DNA of 37,285 bases from Chromatiales bacterium (GCA_030145425.1 JAQYVO010000130.1:1-37285); one strand, 5' to 3'. Counted from the stretch's first letter, positions 26,606 through 36,983 are shown. Made by a program: numbers and translations. Notes: generated by a model not told the origin, from the sequence alone.

Positions 26606-27335
26606 TTTGTTCCTGGCCGGTTTGATCCTCCTGCTGGTGTGGTTCCTGGCCCACTACAATTTCTGGCGGCCGATTGCAGACCCGAAACTCCCCAGAATCC
26701 TCATGTATCACTCAGTGGAACCGGGTGAAGCAACGGGTATGAACATACCGCCTGAGAGATTCGAACAGCAATTGCTCCAACTGCAAAGACACCTATACAC
26801 CCCGGTCACCCTCTCGGAGCTGGGCTTCGACCCGACCGTGAATAATCCCCTTGTGATCACGTTCGATGACGGGTTCCGCAACAACTACACCCACGCCTAC
26901 CCGTTGCTGAAAAAGTACGGATTCAAGGCAACGATCTTCCTGTCCCCGCAGATCGGCGGTATCGAACGGCTGACCCCTGAGAATATCAGGGAAATGAGCG
27001 ACTCCGGACTCATCGAATTCGGGGGCCATACCATGAACCATATCAATCTCACCACCGTAGACGATGCAACCGCGCGCCGGGAGATAGAGGAGTCCATCGA
27101 GACGGTGGCTTCCCTAACGGCAAGCCCCTGCCGCACTTTCGCCTACCCGTTCGGGCGTTATCTGCCCAAGCACAGAGAAATGCTCCGGGATGCGGGAATA
27201 GAGATGGCGGTTACCGTCAAGAAACGCATTCGCCCCCTGGGCAACCTGCTGGAGATTCCCCGCCTGAGCGTTCACGGGGCAGCCAACAGGCTCCAGTTTC
27301 ACCTGATACTGACCCGGGGGCGCTACCGGGTTTGA
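26595..27335 (+). CDS. membrane-anchored polysaccharide deacetylase (CE4 family)
   Basis: Probable periplasmic metal-dependent deacetylase of an N-acetylated envelope sugar. A single N-terminal membrane anchor (LFLAGLILLLVWFLAHY) precedes the NodB-type domain. That domain has motif 1 ITFDDGFRNNY (catalytic Asp and metal Asp), motif 2 FGGHTMNHINL (two metal-binding His) and motif 3 FAYPFGRY. The start is uncertain: GTG 26595, with a GGGG site upstream, overlaps the ligase stop by 11 bases; GTG 26577 and TTG 26550 are also in frame. The overlap implies co-expression with the upstream WaaL-like gene. Confidence 0.87.
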   Translation: MTSSLFLAGLILLLVWFLAHYNFWRPIADPKLPRILMYHSVEPGEATGMNIPPERFEQQLLQLQRHLYTPVTLSELGFDPTVNNPLVITFDDGFRNNYTHAYPLLKKYGFKATIFLSPQIGGIERLTPENIREMSDSGLIEFGGHTMNHINLTTVDDATARREIEESIETVASLTASPCRTFAYPFGRYLPKHREMLRDAGIEMAVTVKKRIRPLGNLLEIPRLSVHGAANRLQFHLILTRGRYRV

Positions 27336-27346
27336 TTAAAAGCCGA

Positions 27347-28117
27347 TTAGTCTTGATCAATCCCCTGCTTTTTTTTCAGTTGTAGCTCATAGAGCTTGGC
27401 TTCTTTTAAAAAAGCGTAAAAAGCATTGACCATGCTGCAAATAAAGCCACTCCAGCCATTAAGAAAACTACGTTTCAGTATGTAAGAGCGAAAAAAGGCA
27501 AAGGGAAAGGCGAATAATAATTTAATCACCGAGGGGCGTTTGCCGTGGGCAAAGTACTCTTTGGAGCGTAAATCAGAATAGTGATTGTTCTTCAGTAGTT
27601 TAATGGCGGTGGATGATTCACCATAGTGATTAATGCAGCCCTTGGCGTTACCAATCTTGCCATCGATATGAATAGCCTCATGGACAGCGTCATCACCATA
27701 GCGTCCCTTATCCCGACGAAAAAAACGCGGCTTGGCATTTTTCCGTCGCCAAGGATGATTAGGCTGGAAAAGAAAGCGATCATCAAAGGGGATGTTGAGC
27801 CCGTCAGCGATGCTGTTGCTGATGCAGTATGAAATTTCCTGGCTTAATTCAATAGACACCTCCTCATCCGCATCCAGATTCAGTACCCAATCTTGATTGC
27901 ATAGCGATAAAGCATATTGTTTTTGTTTGGAAAAACCCAGCCAATCTTGGTGCTGGACATGCTCGGTGTATTCGCGAGCAATATCACAGGTGGCATCTGT
28001 ACTGCCGCTATCAATCACAATGATTTCGGCGAAGTGTTTGACGCTTTCCAGTGCTCTGCGCAGATGGGCTTCTTCATTCAGGGTAATAATATAAACGCTG
28101 GCGGGAATGGTATTCAT
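27347..28117 (-). CDS. WaaE/KdtX-like family 2 glycosyltransferase
   Basis: Cytoplasmic GT2 enzyme likely adding a hexose to the LPS inner core. The 256-residue protein has the GT-A start VYIITLNEEAHLRRALESVK, the nucleotide-sugar motif VIDSGSTDATCDIA, and DADEEVS (about 82-88) as the metal-binding DXD equivalent. The central block RRKNAKPRFFRRDKGRYGDD with HEAIHIDG is typical of the KdtX/WaaE group. Base composition is unlike the neighbours: two sampled 60-base lines hold 24 and 25 G+C, against about 40 in the next glycosyltransferase. This suggests acquisition by transfer. Its ATG overlaps the stop of an upstream 61-codon frame. Confidence 0.88.
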   Translation of the reverse strand: MNTIPASVYIITLNEEAHLRRALESVKHFAEIIVIDSGSTDATCDIAREYTEHVQHQDWLGFSKQKQYALSLCNQDWVLNLDADEEVSIELSQEISYCISNSIADGLNIPFDDRFLFQPNHPWRRKNAKPRFFRRDKGRYGDDAVHEAIHIDGKIGNAKGCINHYGESSTAIKLLKNNHYSDLRSKEYFAHGKRPSVIKLLFAFPFAFFRSYILKRSFLNGWSGFICSMVNAFYAFLKEAKLYELQLKKKQGIDQD

Positions 28118-28299
28118 AAGCGGTATCTATATTGATCGGAAGTCACATGATGCTGCAATACGGAATATCGGCCTAAACGCGGATTATCTCTGACTCGCGA
28201 GGTGGGATTCAGGTTGAAATCGTCTCGATGGGCAGGATTGCGAACAGCCTGACGGCTTCGGGATACTTGGAGAAAACTGGAAAAATCGTTTTTATGCAC
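28114..28299 (-). CDS. orphan 61-codon frame coupled to the GT2 gene
   Basis: A GTG-started frame whose TGA overlaps the ATG of the GT2 gene (ATGA). The product is basic and polar (about 15 Arg/Lys/His), with the segments SRSRQAVRNPAHRDDF and NPTSRVRDNPRLG; I recognise no family. The frame is open for only six codons before the GTG. It shares the low GC content of the GT2 gene. It could be the 3' remnant of a gene lost during transfer, a small coupling ORF, or chance. Confidence 0.25.
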   Translation of the reverse strand: MHKNDFSSFLQVSRSRQAVRNPAHRDDFNLNPTSRVRDNPRLGRYSVLQHHVTSDQYRYRL

Positions 28300-28374
28300 T
28301 GATTCGGTTACTTCCCATTAAATTTAAAGTCTCACCTGTCCATACGCTAGTCGCTTATTACTGTTTACCAATAA

Positions 28375-29496
28375 CTATTGTGTCCTCAAATTTTCTGCTG
28401 CCAGTTCCTGATAAAGACTCAGGGTCTTGTCGAGCATGGACTGCAGGGTGAATTCGTCTGATCGCGGCACCCTCGGCGGCGACCCCAGAAACTCGACGGC
28501 CTTCTCCAGCAGACGCTCCGGGTCATGCAGGGGCACGCGGCCCTCTGGAAACAACCTGGCCAGCATCTCTCCCACACCGCCATGATCGTATCCGATAACG
28601 GGGATACCCATGCTCAACGCCTCCACCACCGTACGGCCGAAGGATTCGGGTTTGCCGGAGAGTGAGAAGACTAGATCGGAACAGGCGTAGATCTCTTTTA
28701 TGTCTTCCCTGTGGCCGGTAAAGACAATGTGTTCTTTCAGTCCGAGTTGGGACACGAGACCCTCCAACTCCGCCGCGTAGCGCCGCCTGCGGGGGTCCAC
28801 ACCGCCCACGAGGAGTCCCTGCACTTCAAGCCCCCGGGACCTCAGCGCGTGTATAAGCCGGATAAACTCCTGATGACCCTTCAGCCTGGTCAGCCTCCCG
28901 GCGAGCGTCAACACCCGCGCATCCGAAAATCGCGGATTAGCGTCGTACCATGCAGCCTGCCAACCCTGCGCAGGCAGATAGCCGAAGGGAAACGCCTCCC
29001 GATCCACCCCTCTGTGTATCAGCCTGATCCGCTCCGGAGCAGTTTGGGGATAATTTTCCCTGATGTAACGGATGACGGTTTCAGACACCGCGATCACCCG
29101 TTCACCCCGGGTCATTACAGCGCTGTAAGGGGATACCGAGTAAAGACCGTGAACCGTGGTCACAAGCCGCGGCCGGGATGCCGGGTCCATGCCCCGCCAG
29201 GCAAGCCAGACGACCCACGCGGGCATGCGGGAACGGACATGCACTATGTCCACCCGCTGTTCCATAAGGAAGCGGCGCAGGGGCCGGACGAACCTGAAGG
29301 TCGACAGGGATTTCCTGCCGAGGGGCCAGCTGAAATGGTGACTGCCTCCCCGTTCCAGCGACGCAACAAGGCGCCCCCCGGTAGAGATCACCAGGGAACG
29401 GTGACCCTGGCGCACCAGCTCTGCCGCCACTTCAAGGGTGCCCCGTTCCACGCCTCCCCCTTCCAGGGAGGGCAAGACCTGTAAAACCGTCAACAT
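28375..29496 (-). CDS. family 4 glycosyltransferase
   Basis: Retaining GT-B glycosyltransferase of 373 residues, probably acting in the cytoplasm on LPS core or a capsule-like glycan. The N-terminal acceptor domain opens with VLQVLPSLEGGGVERGTLEVA, here the glycine-rich loop being EGGGVERG. The C-terminal donor domain has LAGRLTRLKGHQEFIRL, FTGHREDIKEIYACSD and the signature KPESFGRTVVEALSMGIPVIG with the donor-phosphate-contacting E(x7)E pattern. It overlaps the ELM1-like gene by 7 bases, so the two are co-expressed. Confidence 0.9.
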   Translation of the reverse strand: MLTVLQVLPSLEGGGVERGTLEVAAELVRQGHRSLVISTGGRLVASLERGGSHHFSWPLGRKSLSTFRFVRPLRRFLMEQRVDIVHVRSRMPAWVVWLAWRGMDPASRPRLVTTVHGLYSVSPYSAVMTRGERVIAVSETVIRYIRENYPQTAPERIRLIHRGVDREAFPFGYLPAQGWQAAWYDANPRFSDARVLTLAGRLTRLKGHQEFIRLIHALRSRGLEVQGLLVGGVDPRRRRYAAELEGLVSQLGLKEHIVFTGHREDIKEIYACSDLVFSLSGKPESFGRTVVEALSMGIPVIGYDHGGVGEMLARLFPEGRVPLHDPERLLEKAVEFLGSPPRVPRSDEFTLQSMLDKTLSLYQELAAENLRTQ

Positions 29497-30455
29497 GGGC
29501 CCTGCCCCGCGGGCCTGGCATCCCCCTGCATCGGTTGAAACCAGCGCTCAATGATTTCCTCCGCGCAACGGGCCGCCTCGTTGAAATCATCCCTCGGGCC
29601 CGCCAACCGCCCTTCCCGGCGCCAGTCCGCGAACCGGTTTACCCAGCCCCGCCTGACCAGCTGCTCAATGCCTCCCGTTACCCGTCCAACCCCCGACGGC
29701 GTCATCTCGAGCAGACCCACTGAACAACCTGCTGTCAGGGATTCGTAGACCATGGAAACCGAATCTTCTGTCACCCAGGCGCAGGCACTCCGTGACAACT
29801 GTTCCGCAACCCATTCCGGGCCGGTTTCCGACAGGGGCACAAGCCGACAGTTGTTGGGATCCAGATGCTCCAGTGATTCCAGAAAATCCGCCGGAGTACG
29901 CCGGGAAGTGGTCAGCGTGAAAACAGTTTCCGGCTCAGATTCGAACAGCGCCTGCAGTTGCCCCAGCAGATCCCCGCTACGCCACTGGTGATGCCGGGAG
30001 GGGCCGCCGATCAAAATCAGGCTTCGGCTCACATCGTGGGCGCCCTTGGACCCAAGCCCGTTCAACACGCCGACAGTGGGCAGAACATTGTTTCGTACCG
30101 GTGGCTTGTCATGCTCGGGGATCAGGCAGAGATCGAACAGGGAAAGGGGCAGACTCGGCTGCATCAGAACCACGGCCCGCCCCCCCCTGGAACGCCTTGC
30201 GGCCAAAAGGTGGAAGTGGGTCCTATGTCCTGCGCCCAGGATCAGGTCTGGCCGCGGCAGGGCCTGTCCCTCGGGAAAACGGCCGGCAGCCCAGTTCAAG
30301 AGCCCCTGGCCGGGGCTGGAAACGGGAATCTCGTGGCAGATAAGATGCCTTTTGCGTCTTAATGATTTTTCCAGACCGAGGGTCTGGTTCTCGTGTCCCC
30401 GTTTGCCATCGGTAAGGCGCCATAAGACCAAGGGTTTGGAATCCGAAGGATTCAA
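29490..30455 (-). CDS. ELM1/GtrOC1-family putative glycosyltransferase
   Basis: Member of the family annotated after the plant mitochondrial fission protein ELM1 (PF06258), thought in bacteria to be a GT-B-like glycosyltransferase for envelope glycans. Landmarks are LWRLTDGKRGHENQTLGL near the N-terminus, LILGAGHRTHFHLLAARR, VLMQPSLPLSLFDLCLIPEHD and ILIGGPSRHHQW. The start is placed at TTG 30455, just before the conserved region. A GTG at 30524, with a GGGGA site, is an alternative that would overlap the zinc-finger gene by 40 bases. The context argues for LPS core synthesis, but donor and acceptor are unknown. Confidence 0.82.
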   Translation of the reverse strand: MNPSDSKPLVLWRLTDGKRGHENQTLGLEKSLRRKRHLICHEIPVSSPGQGLLNWAAGRFPEGQALPRPDLILGAGHRTHFHLLAARRSRGGRAVVLMQPSLPLSLFDLCLIPEHDKPPVRNNVLPTVGVLNGLGSKGAHDVSRSLILIGGPSRHHQWRSGDLLGQLQALFESEPETVFTLTTSRRTPADFLESLEHLDPNNCRLVPLSETGPEWVAEQLSRSACAWVTEDSVSMVYESLTAGCSVGLLEMTPSGVGRVTGGIEQLVRRGWVNRFADWRREGRLAGPRDDFNEAARCAEEIIERWFQPMQGDARPAGQGPC

Positions 30456-30484
30456 GATGATGTTTCTGAATCCCTGCCCTGCGC

Positions 30485-30676
30485 CTAATCCTTCAGCAGG
30501 TACTCCGCACCACAGTATGGGCACACCGCCAAGTCCCCGGCCTTCTTCAACGGGATGTACACTCTCGGGTGCAGGGACGCCGGATCTGTGCCGCTGCTGG
30601 GGCAGCTCAGGGGAAGATCCCCACGGCTGACCGTAACGGTCTCAGGTGCCTTGCCTGTCGCAGTGGTGTCTGTCAT
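30485..30676 (-). CDS. zinc-finger domain protein (zf-CHCC, NDUFS6-like)
   Basis: A 63-residue protein whose C-terminal half carries a CHCC zinc site (Cys25, His36, Cys52, Cys55), ending VCPYCGAEYLLKD. This is the bacterial relative of the NDUFS6 zinc-binding domain; its cellular role is not established. The ATG at 30676 overlaps the ilvE stop (ATGA). The frame is open 12 codons upstream inside ilvE, but the coupled start is preferred. ilvE followed by this gene and then LPS core genes is a familiar gammaproteobacterial order. Confidence 0.88.
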   Translation of the reverse strand: MTDTTATGKAPETVTVSRGDLPLSCPSSGTDPASLHPRVYIPLKKAGDLAVCPYCGAEYLLKD

Positions 30677-31617
30677 TGGTCGCTCCGGTTGCTGTTGACG
30701 TAGGTGAGCCATTCGGGATGCTCGGCCCGGCGGCCCGCTACCTGATCGAAATAAAGGCTCTGCAGCCTTTCGGTGATCGGGCCACGACCGCCTCTGCCTA
30801 TGGTTCGGTTGTCCACTTCCCGGATCGGCGTCACTTCGGCCGCGGATCCTGTGAAGAATGCTTCGTCAGCGATATAGACCTCGTCCCGGGTAATGCGCTT
30901 CTCCACCGTCGGTATACCCAGTTCCCCCGCGAACGTCATCACCGTCTGGCGGGTGATGCCGTCCAATGCAGAACTCAGATCCGGGGTATATATCACCCCG
31001 TCTCGGACGATGAACAGGTTTTCGCCGGATCCTTCCATCACATAACCCTCGGTATCCAGCAGCAGTGCCTCGTCGTAACCGTCGTGCAGCGCCTCCTGCA
31101 GTGCCATCATGGAATTCATGTAGTTGCCGTTGGCCTTCGCCCGGCACATGGTGACATTGACGTGGTGACGATTGAAGGAGGAGACCCGGACACGGATGCC
31201 ATTCTTGAGATTGTCCTCCCCCAGATAGGCCCCCCACTCCCAGGCGGCGATCATAACGTGCACCTGGAGGTTGTCTGCCCGCAGACCCATACCTTCGGAA
31301 CCATAAAAACACATGGGGCGCAGGTAGGCAGACCCCAATCCGTTCTTCCGCACCGCCTCCTGTTGCGCCTGATTCAGGGTTTCGGCGTCGTAAGGGATTT
31401 TCATCCCCAGTATATGGGCGGAACGGAACAGTCTGTTGGTATGGTCTTCCAATCGGAAGATGGCTGGTCCTCGATCAGTGGCATAGGCACGCACACCCTC
31501 GAAGACACCCATACCGTAATGCAGCGTGTGGGTCAGTACATGCACCTTCGCTTCGCGCCAGGGAACCATCTCACCATCAACCCAGATCCACCCGTCACGA
31601 TCCGCAAATGTCGCCAT
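30673..31617 (-). CDS. ilvE: branched-chain amino acid aminotransferase
   Basis: PLP enzyme for the last step of valine, leucine and isoleucine synthesis. The 314-residue class IV aminotransferase has HTLHYGMGVFEGVRAY (about 30-45), the PLP Lys161 in MCRAKANGNYMNSM, and the signature EALLLDTEGYVMEGSGENLF, here the cofactor-binding glutamate being in VMEGSGEN. FFTGSAAEVTPI is the phosphate-binding end of the signature. It starts 99 bases after the glnE stop and is coupled to the zinc-finger gene. Confidence 0.95.
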   Translation of the reverse strand: MATFADRDGWIWVDGEMVPWREAKVHVLTHTLHYGMGVFEGVRAYATDRGPAIFRLEDHTNRLFRSAHILGMKIPYDAETLNQAQQEAVRKNGLGSAYLRPMCFYGSEGMGLRADNLQVHVMIAAWEWGAYLGEDNLKNGIRVRVSSFNRHHVNVTMCRAKANGNYMNSMMALQEALHDGYDEALLLDTEGYVMEGSGENLFIVRDGVIYTPDLSSALDGITRQTVMTFAGELGIPTVEKRITRDEVYIADEAFFTGSAAEVTPIREVDNRTIGRGGRGPITERLQSLYFDQVAGRRAEHPEWLTYVNSNRSDQ

Positions 31618-31716
31618 AATTGTTCTTCTCCAACATCAACCGATTACTACAGCTACTGCACCCCTGTCTCCGGCCCGCCTTCCAGCCCGGTGCATCATCA
31701 CCCTAAAATGGACGCT

Positions 31717-34575
31717 CTATTCATCCTTGCACATTATGGACTGCCAGAGCGTGCCCACCAGCTGCCGTTCCGGAACGAGTCTGGTATCCGCGACCCTGGC
31801 AGGTAGATGCCCCAGCGCATTGCGGTGGATGGCTGCCCTAAGAGTCCGATAGGCATCGGCAAGTGCATCTGCGGTCTCACCATCCAGAATACAGTGTCTG
31901 GCCAAGACCTCGAGCAGACGTATGTTGTCTGTCCAGTCCAGCAGGTCCGGGTACTTGAAAGCCCAGCGAAGGACTAAGTATTGAACCATAAATTCAATAT
32001 CTGCGATACCGCCACGGCCCTGTTTGAGATCGATATTGCCGGCACCGCTCTTGTCGAGGGATGAGCGCATCTTCTCCCGCATCACCCCGACCTTTTCACG
32101 CAACCCGACCGGATCCCTCTCCCGGGAAAGCACCTCCAGCCGCACCCGTTTGAAACGCGCTATTACCTCGTCGTCGCCGACTATCGGCCGCGCTCTGAGC
32201 AACGCCTGGTGTTCCCAGGTCCAGGCACTCTCCTTCTGGTATGCCTCAAAGGTATCAAGCGAACTGACCAGCATTCCCGAGTTGCCGTTGGGGCGCAGGC
32301 GCAGATCTGTCTCAAAGAGCTGGCCGGAAGGGGTGCGGGTGGTAAGGATGTGAATCATGCGCTGACCCAGCCGGGCATAGAAAAGATCGTTGGACACCTG
32401 GGGGGAACCATCGGTCGCGGCATAGGCGTCACTGCCGTCGCGCAGGAACACCAGGTCCAGGTCAGACGCATAACCCAGTTCGATGCCGCCAAGCTTGCCA
32501 TAGCCGATAATGGCGAACCCCTTGTCCGGATCCGTGACCCCGCCGGGCCGGCCATAGCGTTGGGTGAGATCCCTCCAGGCCAGCTCCAGTACGCCGCACA
32601 GAACAGATTCGGCGATTTCCGTCATATAGTCGCTGACTACCATCAGCGGGATGGCACCTGTTATATCCGCTGCGGCCACACGCAGTTTGTTGCTCCGGAC
32701 AAACTGCCGCAGACGCTCCATCTGCTGCTCCAGATCGTCCGGTCCCACCGCTGACAGCAGGTCGCTCAATTCCATGTCCAGTTCCGCCCGCCGCAATGGG
32801 GAGTAGAGCCGCCCCGGATCCAGCAGCTCGTCGAGCAACAATGGGTAGCGGGTAATCCTATCGGCTATCCATCGGCTGTTACAGGTCAGGCTAACCAGCT
32901 GGGACAGTACAACGGGACTCTCCACCAGGAGTGCGAGGTAGGCAGTCCGCATGGCGATGGCTTCCACCAGCTTCAGCAGACGTTTCAGCGTGAGGTCGGG
33001 ACTGTCCGCATCCAGCACTGCCTCCAGCAGCAGCGGCATCAGTTGATCGAGCTTTTCCCCGCCTTTGGTTCCCAGCCTCCTGTAGGCATGGGAGCCTCGA
33101 AACCCCTCCAACCTTGCGAGGATCTCCTCGCCATCGGCAAAGCCCGCCTCGGTCAACAGCTTCACCGCGGTTTCACCTTCCAGATGCTGTTCCCATAACG
33201 CCAGCAAAGGGCGCTCAGTAGATTCACCATCGGTCTGGGGGGCGTTGAACAGCGTGTCGAAGTGGGTTTGCACGCGATGCCGGTGAACGTCCAGGGCAGA
33301 GAAGAAAGGCCTCCAACCGGGATAGCCCATCGACCGGGCAAGGCGCAGCCGCCCCTGCGCATCCTCGGGCAACAGGTGGGTCTGCCTGTCCTTCCATGCC
33401 TGGAGACGATTTTCAACCAGCCGGAGAAACTCATAGGCAACCATGAGTTCCTGGACCAGGTCTTCCGGCAGCAGTCCCTTGGTCCTGAGCAGCTCCAGGA
33501 CCGAGAGGATCGGCCGGACCTGCAGATCCGGATCCCGCCCCCCCCTGATCAACTGATACGCCTGGCCGATGAACTCGATTTCGCGGATACCGCCCGGACC
33601 CAGCTTGATGTTGTCGGTCATGCCCTTGCGCACCAGTTCACGACTGATGAGGCGCTTCATGTCACGTATGGATTCAATCGCCCCGAAATCCAGATAACGC
33701 CGGTATACGAAGGGCCGCAGCATGGCCTGAAGCTGTGCGGCTGTCTCCGTGTCCCCTGCGACCGCCCGCGCCTTGATCATGGCATAACGCTCCCATTCCC
33801 GCGCCTGGGACTGGTAGTAGTAATCCATGGCGTCGAAAGACATGGCTAGCGGCCCGGATTCACCAAACGGGCGCAGCCGCACGTCAATCCTGAATACGAA
33901 CCCATCGACAGTCGGGGTGCTGATCGCCTTGATAAGCTGCTGGCAGAGGCGAATAAAAAACTGTTCGTTGGGGGTGGGCCGCCTGCCGTCGGTCTCACCT
34001 TGACTGGGGTAGGCGAAAATCAAGTCGATATCGGAAGACAGGTTGAGTTCCCTGGCCCCGAGTTTTCCCATACCGAGCACCACCAGCTTCTGCGCCGCAC
34101 CTTCCTCATCCCTCGGTGTTCCCTGACGTGCAACAGCCCACTCGTAAAGCAGGTCAATAGAGTGAGCCACGCAGGCATCTGCCAGATCGGAGAGATCTCC
34201 CATGGTCTCCGAGAGGGGCGCCTCTTGCGTCAGGTCACGCCAGATAATGCGCACCATCTCCCGCCGCCGAAACCGGCGAAGCGCGCTTTGGAGCCCTGCC
34301 TCTTCCCGCACAACCCTGAGTTCGGCACCCAGTCTCGACGACATCTCCCCCTCACCCAGGGGTCTGGCAAGATCACCGCTTTCGACCAGGGCCGGAAGCA
34401 GGCTCGGGCTGCGCATACAGCTCTGGACAACATAATCACTGGCCTCCCAGACCTTGAACAACTCGGCCTGAAAACCCTCTTCCGGAGTGAAACGGATGCC
34501 CTGATCGGCAGCCGCGGCCAGCCAATTTTCCCAGTTCCTGGCGTTCTCTTGATCAAGCGCTTTTGTCAGTTCCAT
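31717..34575 (-). CDS. glnE: bifunctional glutamine synthetase adenylyltransferase/deadenylase
   Basis: Controls glutamine synthetase by adding or removing AMP in response to PII. The 952-residue protein (E. coli 946) has two nucleotidyltransferase domains. The N-terminal deadenylase carries GMGKLGARELNLSSDIDLIF (about 170-190). The C-terminal adenylyltransferase carries GYGKLGGIELGYASDLDLVF (about 690-710). A helical regulatory region lies between them, and both GxD...DxD pairs are intact. It is transcribed toward ilvE. groL's terminator lies just upstream. Confidence 0.96.
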   Translation of the reverse strand: MELTKALDQENARNWENWLAAAADQGIRFTPEEGFQAELFKVWEASDYVVQSCMRSPSLLPALVESGDLARPLGEGEMSSRLGAELRVVREEAGLQSALRRFRRREMVRIIWRDLTQEAPLSETMGDLSDLADACVAHSIDLLYEWAVARQGTPRDEEGAAQKLVVLGMGKLGARELNLSSDIDLIFAYPSQGETDGRRPTPNEQFFIRLCQQLIKAISTPTVDGFVFRIDVRLRPFGESGPLAMSFDAMDYYYQSQAREWERYAMIKARAVAGDTETAAQLQAMLRPFVYRRYLDFGAIESIRDMKRLISRELVRKGMTDNIKLGPGGIREIEFIGQAYQLIRGGRDPDLQVRPILSVLELLRTKGLLPEDLVQELMVAYEFLRLVENRLQAWKDRQTHLLPEDAQGRLRLARSMGYPGWRPFFSALDVHRHRVQTHFDTLFNAPQTDGESTERPLLALWEQHLEGETAVKLLTEAGFADGEEILARLEGFRGSHAYRRLGTKGGEKLDQLMPLLLEAVLDADSPDLTLKRLLKLVEAIAMRTAYLALLVESPVVLSQLVSLTCNSRWIADRITRYPLLLDELLDPGRLYSPLRRAELDMELSDLLSAVGPDDLEQQMERLRQFVRSNKLRVAAADITGAIPLMVVSDYMTEIAESVLCGVLELAWRDLTQRYGRPGGVTDPDKGFAIIGYGKLGGIELGYASDLDLVFLRDGSDAYAATDGSPQVSNDLFYARLGQRMIHILTTRTPSGQLFETDLRLRPNGNSGMLVSSLDTFEAYQKESAWTWEHQALLRARPIVGDDEVIARFKRVRLEVLSRERDPVGLREKVGVMREKMRSSLDKSGAGNIDLKQGRGGIADIEFMVQYLVLRWAFKYPDLLDWTDNIRLLEVLARHCILDGETADALADAYRTLRAAIHRNALGHLPARVADTRLVPERQLVGTLWQSIMCKDE

Positions 34576-34647
34576 GGGGCCCCGTCGCCGTTCAGTTTTC
34601 AGCCTGAAGTGTAACTCATTGATACCGCCGGTTCGTATGGTCCGCCC

Positions 34648-34678
34648 AAAAAAAAGCCCCGCAATGCGGGGCTTTTTT
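34648..34678 (-). terminator. intrinsic terminator after groL (usable on both strands)
   Basis: GCCCCGC and GCGGGGC form a 7-bp GC stem around a 3-base loop, with eight A on the left and six T on the right of the plus strand. It therefore reads as a good terminator in either direction. It lies 31 bases past the groL stop and closes the groS-groL transcript before glnE. Confidence 0.85.
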
Positions 34679-34708
34679 GCTTGGGTTTTGCGACCCTGAG
34701 GGGCAAAT

Positions 34709-36379
<1,671 letters not shown>

Positions 36380-36449
36380 TCAATTCTGTTTGGGTTAGGG
36401 TGCAGGCGGCTCGACCCGAATAAGGGCCGGCGGCGCTGACATCGCGGCT

Positions 36450-36740
36450 TCAGCCTTCGATTACACCCATGATGTCGTCTTCACGCATCACCAGCAGGTC
36501 TTCATCTTTGATCTTGATCTCGGTACCGGAATACTTGCCGAAGAGCACCCGATCGCCGACCTTGACATCCAGGGGGCGGGACTCCCCGCTGTCCAGGACT
36601 TTACCGTTGCCGACTGCCACTACTTCGCCTTGCACCGGCTTTTCAGTTGCACTGTCGGGGAGGACGATGCCTCCGGAACTGGTACGCTCTTCTTCCATAC
36701 GTCGAATGACCACACGGTCTTGCAGCGGACGAATATTCAT
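36450..36740 (-). CDS. groS: co-chaperonin GroES (10 kDa)
   Basis: Heptameric lid of the GroEL chamber. The 96-residue protein starts [20 protein letters not shown] and has the mobile loop [21 protein letters not shown] with the hydrophobic GIVL tripeptide. The roof-loop and C-terminal [18 protein letters not shown] segments are typical. AGGAG lies 10 bases before the ATG. It is the first gene of the operon behind the CIRCE operator. Confidence 0.98.
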   Translation of the reverse strand: MNIRPLQDRVVIRRMEEERTSSGGIVLPDSATEKPVQGEVVAVGNGKVLDSGESRPLDVKVGDRVLFGKYSGTEIKIKDEDLLVMREDDIMGVIEG

Positions 36741-36811
36741 CTACTGGATTCTCCTGCAATTTAAATTATTGAAAATTCTATGTTTCACATTTTATTAGGG
36801 ACGAGCACCTA

Positions 36812-36838
36812 TTAGCACTCACCCTGTGTGAGTGCTAA
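36812..36838. promoter_or_regulatory. CIRCE operator (HrcA binding site)
   Basis: TTAGCACTC and GAGTGCTAA are separated by exactly nine bases, a perfect match to the consensus CIRCE inverted repeat. It lies 72 bases upstream of the groS ATG and directly downstream of the promoter -10, so a bound HrcA repressor would block transcription start. The site predicts an hrcA gene elsewhere in the genome. Confidence 0.97.
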
Positions 36839-36865
36839 TAATAGGGGCGGATTCTGAAGAGTCAA
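36838..36865 (-). promoter_or_regulatory. groS-groL promoter
   Basis: On the minus strand TTGACT (36860-36865) and TATTAT (36838-36843) are separated by 16 bases, a good sigma-70 match whose -10 touches the CIRCE. The same stretch also reads as CCCTTGAC followed 13 bases later by CCCCTATTA, close to the sigma-32 consensus (CTTGAA and CCCCAT-T). Dual use by sigma-32 and HrcA-controlled sigma-70 is possible. Confidence 0.75.
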
Positions 36866-36932
36866 GGGCAGGGGCGGAAAAAAACAGCAGACAATGGGGG
36901 AAACTGGATTATTTAGCGGGACCTAGACCTTA

Positions 36933-36983
36933 GGGCCAAGGGCCAAGGGCCAAGGGCCAAGGGCCAAGGGCCAAGGGCCAAGG
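36933..36983. repeat. heptanucleotide tandem repeat (GGGCCAA)x7
   Basis: Seven uninterrupted copies of GGGCCAA (36933-36981) followed by GG. Perfect short tandem repeats of this kind are prone to slippage, so copy number may vary between strains. It lies in the gap between the divergent groS promoter and the 4Fe-4S gene. Confidence 0.95.
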
